From Carassius auratus (lineage: Eukaryota; Chordata; Actinopteri; Cypriniformes; Cyprinidae): 64,000 nt of DNA. The stretch is from the NCBI RefSeq assembly GCF_003368295.1, contig NC_039256.1, forward strand, positions 23,874,458-23,938,457, given 5' to 3'. A program made the position numbers and the translations under genes. The notes beneath the pieces are model-generated. The model was not told where the DNA came from. It did no database searches and saw nothing but the letters and a program-made list of their open reading frames with translations. Below are positions 1 through 13,000 of this stretch, one piece after another (within the stretch, counting starts at the first letter, position 1; each line of letters begins with the position of its first letter).

Positions 1-784
1 ATCTAATAGCAACAACATTTTGAATAGTAGTGATATGTTATGAATGGCAGTGTATAAATTACAAAGTATAATAGTTTGTCTTGTGTTTTACTCCGTACTA
101 AAGGTCATGTTTGCATTCACACAGTAAATGACTTCTTACTAATAAAGGGAAAAAAACATCAACACAGCAACCCCCTAAAAGAACAAATTAACACTATTAT
201 TTTGCTGCCTTGGTAGCACTAGCATTGGAAATGCGACTTTAACATTTCCAGTGAGTGTCTTCCTTTAAGTGTCCCAGAGGAAGTGCCTCTTGATTCTCCT
301 CATCTCAGAAGAGTTTTAATTAAGCTAATAGAGTTAATGTTGCTCCTAATACTGGAGAAGAGATCATTTAGATCCAGCACTGATATTGCCTGAATGCAGA
401 ACATAGAGAGACCATGAAACTTGAATGTAAACATACGGCTGAATTTTGCTATGGTTGGCATGTCTGTGATCAGATCTGAAGTCCTTGTGCATGTAAACAT
501 CCAATAACCTCAGAGCCATGGCCTCGACTTGACCTCGTCCAACACGCCTCATCTTTCGTAGACCGCTCACCATAAACATCACTGTGGTCATAAAATCTCT
601 CCAGTGAGAAGGGAAAACACAGATACGGAAGAGAGCTCTGCCACATGCTGAGCATCCTGATGAACATTTCTTCAAAAATACACTCGCACGGTATCAGCTG
701 CACAGTGGAAATTTCACCTTTCACAACACTTTAAGCTTATAAATACAGCTGTGTCTAACAAAATGTTCTATATCGAGTTTTAGA

Positions 785-822
<38 letters not shown>

Positions 823-1078
823 GCATGCCCCATAAAAATGTCCAAAGTTGGACAAATAGGCAACCAGAAACACAGTGTTCCTAAGCATGTAAAAAAACAA
901 AAACAAAACAAAAAAAGATGAAGAAAATCTGCGAGTCCCCTTCTCTGATATTTATAGAAATCGTTCTGGCTGTTCAGGGAAGCATCGAGGCAGCTGCTAA
1001 CGAGGGAGCTGAGGACAAGACAGCTAGAGCCAGATGTACACTCACTGATTATGAAAGCAATGTGAAACAGAGCCTTAC
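1..1078. other. part of atp8a1 intron 14
   Basis: Downstream of exon 14 on the minus strand. No further atp8a1 exon was recognised. Several short overlapping reading frames on the minus strand at 364-724 show no family resemblance. A CA/TA microsatellite lies at about 787-822. Confidence 0.6.
787..822. repeat. (AC)n-(AT)n microsatellite
   Basis: A run of AC dinucleotides passes into a run of AT. Confidence 0.9.
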
Positions 1079-1167
1079 CCGTAGGCCACGCCTGCAACTG
1101 TGCACTTCTTAAACTGCATGACGTTGCAGGTCAGGGTGCCTGTCTTGTCCGAAAAGATGTACTTCAC
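1079..1167 (-). CDS. atp8a1: atp8a1 exon 14 (DKTGT phosphorylation site)
   Basis: Residues 403-431 plus two bases: VKYIFSDKTGTLTCNVMQFK, then KCTVAGVAYG. DKTGT at 409-413 carries the catalytic phospho-acceptor Asp. Acceptor ACCAG, donor GG|GTAAG. The next human exons (starting HVPEPEDYG) are not found in bases 1-1078. Confidence 0.97.
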
Positions 1168-4100
1168 CTGGTTTCAGGAAAGAGAGAGCAATAAACTAGA
1201 GTTAAGTAGTGACACTTAAAGTACACTTTGAAATGTTTTCTATTTTAATACATTTTTTAATATAATATTTAAAGCAGCAATTTCTCCAGACTTTAGCCTC
1301 ACATGATCCTTCAGAAATCATTCTAATATGCTGATTTGGTGCTCAAGAAACACTGCTATAAAAGTGTGAATTTCAGCTGAGGAGTAATATATATTATGCA
1401 TCATTGCATGAAATTAGTTTTTGCAAGCAGAAATATGCAATTGTTTAAATTGTTTCTTTTATGGTCATAAAGTTGTTTATTTCTGAATGCGGGGGCAATC
1501 AGTACCTGTCCCAACTCTTCATTCAGGTTTGATGTCCGGGCCATAGCTGGTGTGTTGGAGACTTCATACAGCATGTCAGTGTCCTAAAATCACCAGGCAG
1601 AATTAATAATCACAACTGTTTTCTATTAATACCTTGCCATCTGGTCTCCAAAACATATGCCACTCTTTTCATACTCTGTCAGTCAAAACAAAAGGAATGA
1701 AACAACCGCTCAAAAGTCTTGACACTCGATGGGAATTCACAAAACTCCACTGCATCTAAAAGTGGTGTCTGTTTGCTATAAGCGCCTTGCCCCAAATACA
1801 ATTTTGGCATCTTCAAATGGGTTATTTTGATAAAGCTCCACTTTCGTTTGGGCGGTGAAGTTTTCTGGGATTGGCCTTGGAGGTTTAGCCAGTCTGCATT
1901 TCAAAGACAGCAGATTCATCACACAGACCGAGCTCCCACAGTTCAGCCTCACACTCACCCAGTTGATGAAGAAAGCCTGGATGAACTTGATGACCTCTAG
2001 AGTCACCAGGAGACTGATGGGAATCAGGTTGTTGAAGAGGATGATGAAGGTGAGGAAGTTAAGGCCGAAGTTGGCCGCTCCACCATCTGGAAAAAGAAGA
2101 GCGAGGGGAGGAAGAGGATAGAGAGTAAGCTGACAGAGTTTCTAAGCTATGAAAGGCAAGATGGGATGGGGTGGACTGAGGAGAAATGATGGAAGGACAA
2201 TAATGCCACAAGCTCATCTGCTCTAATTTGCAACGTTTCCACAATGCCCCACTAGCGTTGTGTGAGCATTGTGCAAACACTATAAAACTCGTCCACCTAA
2301 TCTCTCCAGTAAGCCCTAACCTACAAATTCATTCAATTCTCCAATCAGGTCTCCGTTAATTTAGTAGCTAAACTTGATTCTTTGACATCATAGCGGTGGC
2401 CTTGGCAATAAGGGCAAGATTCAAAGCAACACATTATCCCACAATGCACTGGGGGTGGGTAATCATGATTTTCAATTGTAATCAAACACCAAATTCAACA
2501 AAGAGAGCAGCACAAAGAGAAACAAAAATGTAATCAATAAAAATAAGACCACAAACACAAGACAGCTCACACAGTGTTAAAATCAACTTGAAACAATATC
2601 CACAACCCATTTTACTTTGAATATCCTTTTAAACATGGTTATATGTCAAAGAGAGAAATGCATTAAACTATTAAGATCTAAAAAAAACTACATTACACTA
2701 GCCTTAAACAAAAATAAAATTCTAATTCTGGTGTCGTATGTGTCCCAAAATGCTATTTTACTCTTTTTTTGTTTACATTAAACACTTATGAAATGTCCAT
2801 AACGAGACTAAGAATGTCTTTAAAAAAAAAGGAAATGGGTTCTTTTTGACTTCATGTTGACTTTAAGCATGAATAAAAAGCTTTACCTGGGGATCCGCAG
2901 AATGCAATAAATCTCTTTCTGAGCAGTTAGGAGAGGGAGCATTTTCTCATACAGAGTCATAGAACTAGAGAGGCTGGGCAATCATACAACTGCTATCGGA
3001 ACGGACTCACTAAGAGAGGAAGAGGATTTGGCTAGTGATGGGAAGAAAGACAATCAGTTTGGATGTTTCAGTATAAAGGAGGAAGACCAGTCTAAAGTAC
3101 CTTCCAATCACATGGAGCCGAACAGAGAGATGTGACATTTAGATATATTAATCATTTGGAAGATCCCAAACGTGCTACAAGTAATAATGAACAAAGCTTG
3201 ACTGTCTCTTGTATGTCGGCTGAACAAGGCCTTTCCTGGTGGAAGATTTTTGGCTGCGTCAGACTACTATATCGTCTAGTTAATAAACAACACCCAACAA
3301 ACTCCAAGTTGGCAATAAAGAAAACAATGTCTCTGCATTCAATAGGTAAACAAATGCATCTCTAGTCGCTCACACATGCTCACACGACATTCTGAAGCAT
3401 GCAGGAAGATGCAGCCCCATCTCGCTCAACTACTGCAGGTCCACTGACATCAGTGCAGCAAGGAGTCACGCTGCTGGGTCAGCACTTCTCAAGACACCCG
3501 TCAGCATTTGTGCAGCACAATATCTGCCACCTGTTATTGCATGGTCAGGAGTTCAACATGGGTGACTGTTGTTGCAGGTGGCGTGAATGCATAACAAATG
3601 ACTGCTGTTCAAGTGCTCTGGAGACCCACCTGCATAGAGGCACATGCGTTGGTTTGGATATATACTGGGAAGAAGCAGTGTAAAATATCAAAGGGGTTCA
3701 AAGTCAAATGAATTATTTATGATGAATAATTACTCATCTGCCTGAAGTGTGCAACGCTCAACTTAATGAGTGGAAGGTGTGTATCCGTCGCCCTGTGTGT
3801 ACGCCTGCTAACCCAATCTGGAGACCTTCAAGCACAGCTATTCCATTGTTTTTACCTCTAGGGATGAATCATAATCTGACATCCAGCAGCACAAAACCAA
3901 ATAGAGGTCAAGATTTGGCTGGTTAGCCTGACCCAGTTAGCGTGCAGATGTCATAACTGCACCATCTGGTTGCATAAAGCATTTTTCTCCGTTAACAGCT
4001 ATTCAGATGAAGTCTGTATTCTGACTAACTAAAGTTTTCAAATTCTGTTCTTGTGCAACTGCTATTTTCATGAATAGAAACGCTAAACTGTTTCAATACC

Positions 4101-7100
4101 ATAAACATTTTTTTAGGGTCATTCAGAGTTTTTAGTGCTTTGAAAGAAGTCTCTTATGCTCATCAAAGCTGGATTTATTTGGTAAATAAAATAATTACAT
4201 ACATACATAAATACATATGTACATAGATAATATCAGTAATATTGTGCCACATTATTACAATTTAAATGTTTTAAAATGTTATTCATAATTTTTTTTCTGC
4301 TCAATATTTCTGTGGAAACATGATACTTTGTTTTCAGTTTTTTTATTTTTATTAATAGAACGTGTTTATTTGAAATCTAAATATTTTGTAACATTACAAG
4401 TCTCTTTACTTTCAATGCATCCTAGCTAAATGCAAGTATTAATTTATAAAAAAAAAATAAAACTAAAAATAAAAAGCCCCTAATCCTAACCTAATCGTTT
4501 TATCATGAATCCTTGATTATATGATTATAAAACTGACTGAAAAAGCAGGAAGTGTCCCTGGTTTATAAAGCAGGTATAATCAGCAAAAGCATGTAAATGA
4601 CAAATCAATGCCACATCTCTCTTTTACAGCTCCACAAGGAGGGCAAACAACAAAAATGAGACAGAGTCCCTCTCCTTTAATTTCATGATGGATACCTGCT
4701 TTATGACCTCACTGTTCCCTCACATGGCACCCAACATCATTATTTCCTTTCCAAATGACCGCGCTGGATGTGAATGATTACAGATAAAACCCAGCGTTCA
4801 TGGTGGTGCATCTCAGCATTTGATGACATTTTCAATGAACTCTCAGAGCATACCAAGAAGGGAACTGTGTAGGCCATAGAACAAGCTGCGATCGATTCGG
4901 ATACAAACAGCCCCTCCTATTTAAAATCAAGAGTAATGATGGTGGTGACACGTTAATTAATTTGCAAGCGTCTCCTGCCAACAATTAAACACATTTTTGC
5001 CTCTTGTTGGTGCACATAATTGTTCATTTTTCTCTTTACAACTACCTGCAATGCTCAAGGCATGCAACAGATGTGTTACCATCACTGCTCATTAAAAATT
5101 AAAGGCAGTGTTGTATTTCTTCATATCATACTTTTACAATCCAAACATTAAGCCTATTAGCATGGATTTGCTCATCTTCTCTAGAGCTGGGCCTTTTCAG
5201 CCTCGTCTGTCAGCACCGGTAAAACAAACACAGCTGAACGAGGAGGTGGGTAAGAGGAAAAGGGGGGCTTTTAGAAAATGTCACGGTTTGACCTCCGGGG
5301 TCTTCTGCTTCTGCACAGGAAGACGTTTCTTACTCTTGCTCTGACAGCGCCCATGGGTTACTCGCTCCTCTCCACGTGTGTTTCTTTGGGTCCGAGGCTT
5401 ACTGTCGTGGCTCATTTGTTAGGCACGAGCGAAAGGACGCTGGCACGGCCGAAGCCAGAGCTTGCGAAGTGTTTAACGTGTCACCAAAATAAAGAAAGGG
5501 AAGGCACGCTTTTGACATCAGGCATTAAGGGGGTCTACACAGTGTAGAGCTGGAAGGGAAAAACCTATCATTGGATTCCTGGTGTGTGTGTGTGCAGTCC
5601 TCTGCAATTACCCTCTCAAAGTAGGACAACCATATAAGTGGCTTCGGTAGCTTAGCAAAAGCTGAGCTTCAGTTAGGGGTTAGTAAGGAGGGGTTCATTC
5701 ACAGATGGCCAAGGGTTTTAAATGGTTGTTACCTGGAGCTGTTAAGAAAATGACAACAACAAAGAAACAAAAAAACAAACCAAACAGAATGTTAGAAAGG
5801 AAGCTGATAACAAAACCAACGAAAAAAAGAAAGAAAGAAGTACAGCAGCGTTTTTGATATTCAACCATTTATCCGTTCATGTGTCTATGCATATTAGAAC
5901 TAAAAGGGAAAAGTTCTCCTTTCCCTTTTTATTGACAAATATTCACATATGCAATGCATATTTGTTTACATTGAAGGAGGACGAAAATTACTGACAATAA
6001 AAAATAAAAATGAAAGCACACATACAGTAGACACGCAAGCGTTCTAGCATGACAGAAGGAAGGGGGTCTGGTTCTTACAGTTGAGGTCCATGTACCAGGC
6101 CTCATTGCCGTATTGGTACTTCCAGATGGTCTGGCCTATGGAGCAGACCAACGAAATGGCTAAGAGACAGCCAAAAAGCATGAGGATCTGAAAGTTGGTG
6201 ATGCGCTCTACGTTGGAAAGCTTCAGAGGGGGGAACGTGGAGTTCTGGAGACACAAAACTCAGATTTCTCAGACTGAAGCTGGATTTGGGATATGACTGA
6301 AGTAGACTGAAGCAGATAAATTACCTGCATGAGTTTGGTGTCGTGTCCTGTGTAGACCACGATGCCATGGACCCACTGTGTGTTCCTGAGTTGTGCTCCT
6401 CTCAGTAAGATCTGATCAGGACCGAGTGGTACGGTGCTAAACATGGAGCAAACCCAACAACTGATCAACATTTAAAAAAATAAATCCCACCCCAAAAAAA
6501 TAAAGCATACAAGCAGGAGAATGTGATGTTAGACAAACATTAAATAAATGCACAGAGGGAAGTTTAGTGAAAACAAAACACATTTGGTACGTTAGAAAAT
6601 TTATAGATTAGTTTCTTTCTAAATGAAGATACGCAATAAAACCTGCCTTTAAGCATCAGTGAGACATTTACATTCTTCAACTTCGATCGAACAATTAATG
6701 CTGAAATTAACTTGTCTCACGCTCATCAGTATCTCAGACTAATGACTCTCTCTGTCAATTTTTCATACCTGTGTCCATCCAGGCGAATATTGCCCACAAA
6801 CTCATACAGGTGTCTGTTGGGACTCTCACATTCCATCCGTCCTGAGAGACGCATTAGACTGTCAATGTCCTTGATGTCCGCAGTGATCTGCAGACCCTGA
6901 GTATAACAAAAAAAAAGTAATACAATTCACAAACAATTAGCTGAATCGAACAGTATTAATGACAGTAGGTATTTAAAAAAATATCACCTGTCTGATCTTG
7001 AGATTAGTTTCTCCATCTAGATTTGAGGTCTCAATGTAGCACATTCCTTGAGGTTCACTACAGTAACCAGCACCATTATGAAAAAAAAAATACATCTTTA

Positions 7101-9967
7101 ATACATCATGAAGATATATGGCACCACCAGTAGAATACTTTGCAGTACTGAAAATATAATAAATACAATAATATTAATAATATAATATTAATTGACACTG
7201 TTCAAAAGTTTGGGGTCAGTAAGGTTTTTTATTTTAAGCAATTACTGAGCAAGGACTTATTTAAATCAAAAAGTGACATTTAAGGCATTAACAACATTAC
7301 AAAAGATTTCGATTTCAAATAAATGCTATTCTCTTTTCTAAGAATTCAAAAAATATCTCAAGGTTTTCACAAAAATATCTAGAAGCACAACTGTTTTGAA
7401 ATACATATTTAAATATATAAAAGTTATCAAGTTGCAATATCAGTATTACTATATGGACTATATTTTTGATTAAATAAATGAAGCCATGGTGAGCACAAGA
7501 GACTTTTAAAAACATACAAAAAAATTGTACTAAGCCCAAACTTTTTAACAATAGTGCATCTTAAAATAAATTGACACAGCCTACCTATTTTAATAAAATA
7601 TCAAAATATCACATAAAACCGCTAAATAGTATTAGCTAAAATATGTAAATATTTCATATATAATTAATAATTAAAAATAAGTTTTGTTCACATCAATCCA
7701 AACCACAGCTAAACGAAGACCCATAATCAAAGATGCATTTTTTCCAGAGCTAGTACAGTTTTCTGTTAAAAGGGTCATATGATGCTTTTTTAAAGATCAG
7801 CAAGCATTCATCAGAAGTATAACGCCCCTTTCCCTAATCATGAGCTTTATCTTTCAAAATAAATGTAAAGACAGTTAAATGTCGTTTAGTTTTACCATCA
7901 GTTTAAACCCGAAAGAAGAACAGAGTCGTGTGACAGACACCATGATAAAGCTCGTATGTGTTTGCAGTGGACAAGCCACGAACGGTTAAGACAGCTGACT
8001 CCACTGTGTGATCCTGTCTCTCTCTCTCCCTCTCTCACACACACAATGCGCAAAACTCTGCATTTGATCAGTCTATAGCAAATAATACTTAAACTAATAA
8101 CAAAGCATAGTTACATTAGCTGATTCAGAAGGGCTATATTGTCGTAGCAAAGTCAAAATTACCTCCTCTTTAGGTTCACGAAACGGTCATCGATAAAATG
8201 CGTTGCTGTTCTGTTGCAAGTAATCTTGATTCCTGACTGCATCTACTGACGGAAGGCCAAATAAAGTGAGTTTGCTTTCGCCTAGAAACACAGAGCATCT
8301 CCCTGACATGGCTGCTTCAACACTAACCGAGCTTACTGAAACAACGCCTTCTTTCTTTGAGTGAACTTTTGGGCAGCATTACACAAATATTTCCACAAAG
8401 TGACTTAGACATGTGGGGCGTGTTTGAATGAGGTGATTTAGGGGGGCGTGGTAGAGTCTTCACTTTGATAAAGAATATCTCCTTGGATTTGAGACTTTAT
8501 TCTTTGCAACTTTACAGATCTTCTTCATGCACCAAGAGCTTGTAACACTCTAAAGAGAAAGGAAAAAATTAAATCGCATCATATGATCCCTTTAAAATTA
8601 TATTGATATTATTTATTCCAGTAAAGAAAGTCATATTTTCCCCAAACTGCATAAGTCGTTTTAGTAGTGTACGGAAAATAAAATCCTATTGCTCTAATGG
8701 GACTCCCTTAGATCCAGATCTTTCATTTTGCACCATTAGGAAACTTTCACTCGATGCATCTTTGTTTATGGCCATGCATTCTGCTGTTTTTATTTTTAGT
8801 TACATCCTCCACATGCAACAAAGGAAAGATGCAGCACACCAGACAAATGAACATTCAGTGTTAATACTGAGAAGAGCAAAAGCAGGATGGCGAGCACACA
8901 GGGCCAAAGCTGTTACACATCTCTCCTTTAATAAACGCTAGCAGGCGTGAACAGAAAAGAAGGTCCTCGTACTTAAAATTAAAAGTTATCAGAATAGTTT
9001 GCTATGTTTGGGTCTGTCTAAAACAAAAATAGTTGTCAATACAATTTCTGTAGCTGCCCAAAATTTTACAAGTCCCCACTAAAACATCATGTTTATCTTA
9101 GGTTTTCATAGATTTATTATAAGGACAATGTGCTTTACTATAAAGGCTCATGACAATACTGTAAATTGTGGTGATGTGACCGCATGCAGAGTCACATCAG
9201 AGTCTGAGCTCCTGCTGAAGCCATGCATTGTGCCAACAGCTGTGACATTTACAGTCACTCAATGGTTCTTTTCTCCAGCCGTGTTAGAGAAGCGCTTTGT
9301 TTTTCCTGTGTGCACATGCTGAAGCATCTTCAGCACAAAGCAGAGGTCTGGAATACACATTTCTATGGTTATAGAAAAGGGCTTCATCGGTATTTTCTGC
9401 TGGGAGTTGAACGGTCTTCCTCTGAGAATGATGTGCCTAGTCAGCCCATTTTTAGCGCTTAAATTTAAGAATCTCACGACAAAAGGGTGCTCCAACAATG
9501 ATGCATGGGAGGTTGAGAGTTGTGATATTGAGTTGTGATAATCTCAAGTTGTTCTTTAATTGTGCAATTATCAAACATAGTGTGGCTGAGAAATATATTG
9601 AATGTAAAACAAGGTTCAGGATCGTATAGTGGTTACAAAATAAAACACAGTAGATAAGATAATTTAAATGCACTTTATATAGACTTTAAGTTTCTGGAAA
9701 ATTTGTTTTGTGATCTATGTCTCACTATTTTTAATTATGAGCCTTTAGTTTTGACTGCATCCCTGATTTAAACTTGAGCAAAACCATATTAGAAATTGGG
9801 AAATTCAACATATTTCTTTTACTCATTTCAAAATGTGTGTTCATCTGAATCGGTTTCAAAAGACTCATTTTTCTTGCACTAAAATGTTTTAGTAAAAACA
9901 TGTGCAGCTAAATGTAGGTAATATATTTATACTGTACTAGTATATTCCCAAAATACTCTAAAATCTG

Positions 9968-10060
<93 letters not shown>

Positions 10061-13000
10061 CGGTCTTTACATCCATGTTATAATCTTATTGCTTAATGTT
10101 ATAATAATGCATACAGAAAAACTGATATCACCCAGCGGTACCCAACAATATCAATCAGATCATTGTTAAAAAAAATGGCATTACGAAGAACAGCATTAAA
10201 AGATGACAAAACACCATCAGGCCAAAACAAGAAAAAAAAAATGTAGCGAGAGAAACATTAAGGTAACAGATTCTCTCCACCTGTGCACCCCCTGCTCCCT
10301 TCCCACCCAGCCCACATGCAAACCGGAGCTGTTCCTGACCTGGACGACAGAATGATGAGGTCGGCCGGGAGGTGATCTCCATTGGCTGCTCGGACTACCT
10401 CCCCTACCGACACCTTAATTACCCAGCAGCCCCGGCGCAAGGGGAATGATGCAAGTGGAGTCGGGAGAAGTTGTTCATCACATGAGGTTGGGAGGGGAGG
10501 ATGAATGGTGGAGATGAGTTCAGTAGAAGGACATAAGATGGACAGAGGAGGAAGAACACGCATAACAAGACAGGGAGAGAGACACAAACACACCACCGTT
10601 TAATCTTCACAGAGGAAAAAACACAATGTCCACTACTCAAAACCCACCCAGGCCAGGCTAAACCACCAGTAAAGTGGAAGAAAAACTTTTATTTTACTGT
10701 TATCTGTGGCTGATATAAATGTCTGTAACACCGCAGAATTTTGAGTCAACTTAAGGCCTGGCTGACAATTGGATTTTGACGTGAAGAGGACAACTTCATC
10801 AGGTCAGTATTAATCAATAAGCAAACATCCACTAAAGGAAGTGCTGATTTCGAATTTTCACTCATTTTATTGAAGAACAACACGGCTTAAAATAAAACTC
10901 TGCCATTTGTGCCCCTCATTTCATAATAAACCGCTACAACCTTTAGGTTTGGAACAAAAAAAGGAAAGTAAACAATGGCAGATTTTCAATTTTGGGTGAA
11001 CCAGTCATTTTACGCTTCATCCTTTGTGGATAATATATAACAGTTATATTATTAAAACCTTCAACTGATACCATTTGTAATGACACTGCACTAATTTGGA
11101 GCTTTGTCTCTATTTGTAATTAGCCTGTTAATCATCACTTCCTTTGGGTGTTAAGTGTGAGACAGGGGCATAAGGACGGACAAGTTCCTTTCTGATGACG
11201 TAGACTCGTCTACCTGGATGACAGCAGTATAGCATCTGCGGGTACGAAATCTTTGCCATTAACTTTAACTATGTCTCCAACCACAACCTGTAAAACACAA
11301 ACTAGTTATCACTTCAAAACCGTATAGAAAACTAGCAGCCGCTGGCGAGAGTTAAGAAATAAGAAATATTAATTTCACTCGTATTTCGATCCAAACATAA
11401 GCCTTCACTTGAGACTAGCATTTAATCAAAATAATTCTCTGTTAAATCCAAAAATAAACAATTATTTTTTTCGGATTTGCATTTTTAATCATCTTATTAG
11501 CCATAATCCAGTAAAAGCGGGGAAGCTGCTTCATAGCTGCTATTTCGAATCAAAGTGGAGAACTACTTAAATATGCATGAATTGATAATATACGATTTAT
11601 AAGTAGGCCTATATTAAAAATACATTATTCATACCTGCACTGTAATTCAGTGTGTCACAGTGTGGCTTAATAAAAGGACGGGCGACAAGAAGCCTGGGTC
11701 CACAAAACTGTTTGAATATTGATGAGATGACAATAAAAATAAAACTAGATTTTATGAGCTGAAGCAGAAACAAGTTATACTTCACTTTCCATTCTAGCAG
11801 CACTTAGCAGAATTGCAGCTTCAGAAAATAATATACTAAAAGGAAACAAATATATTCTATGACATGGTGAGGTCACCAGGGCACAGGTTAATGCACTCTT
11901 GCAGATGTGCACTAATATAGCAAACAGTAATGAATGCACAGTCCTCAGGTAATTATATCTCGAGCCATTTACTTTCGCTTTCACCTTATAATTATGGTCT
12001 GCGTGTTTCTGTCAGGGCAATTAGCTTGACTCTATTAACACGCTGAAAAGCTGCTCTGTGTCTGGCTGCATTAGGATCTCTATGGAGACCGCACGTAAGC
12101 TGCGGCCTGGTTAGAGTCTACTCCTGGATTCTCGACTCTTTAGGTCAAGATGAACAAAAGAAAAAGAGCATAGAGGGAAGTACCCTCTTCAGAATTCAAA
12201 CCAAATCTGCTCTGGTTTGCACCATCGGGCATCTTTATATGCAAACTCATTTCTCAATCTGTTACTAAGAGTATGTCAAATAATAAAGGCTGGAACTCAG
12301 TGAGGCAACTGGTAAGAGAAACACCATCCTGCTGCAGTACCTTCTCCCAATGTACAATCTCCCAAGCGCCGTTCCTCAATACTACAAAAGAGAGAGAACA
12401 CAGATCACCAACACCGACCAAGACACCATGATATTAAAATGCATCATATATACACATTTAAAACTGAAGGTCGTCTTCTTGCAGGAATAAAAAAGGATGG
12501 AAATTTCTAATTACTAAATGCTGACTCATCCTGTATGGCGGTGTCCAATTTTTTGACCAATCTAATTTCTCATTAGAAGGGTAGTGCCTTACTAGCAAAT
12601 CACAACTCAAGGATATAATACAAATTAAATCTACTGCCTATTAAAAGAGTCATTTATGTCCCACCACCTTATTTCAATATGAAATAGAAATGGGAAATTT
12701 CAATAGAAAACTACTCTAATCAGGCATATGAAAAGACAAATGTCGAGCAAACAAATGTCTTACCTTGTGTCTCTTTCTTGTTAACAACACTATCAGCATT
12801 GTGGCGTTTCTGAAATAAAAAAAAGTAGTTATTAATCAAAAAGTGTCAAATACATTTAGATGGACAGACATTATTTTATGGATTTTATTACTTTCTTCTG
12901 TAGTATAAAAGAACATTGGCACACATATTCACACGATTATTACAGACATATGAATATAGCATGTATTCAACACATGCCATAAAATGAGAAAAAATTAAAA

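Noticed and set aside
300..724. Overlapping minus-strand open frames of 66-103 codons next to exon 14, possible further atp8a1 exon
   Set aside because: None of the expected following ATP8A1 residues (HVPEPEDYG, then later PTAP and SPDEGALV blocks) appear in any frame, and there are no paired splice sites that fit the phase.
10340..11287. Reading one of the exon 7 copies as a decayed duplicate
   Set aside because: Both have intact frames, equal length, valid splice sites and match different known isoform sequences, so both look functional.
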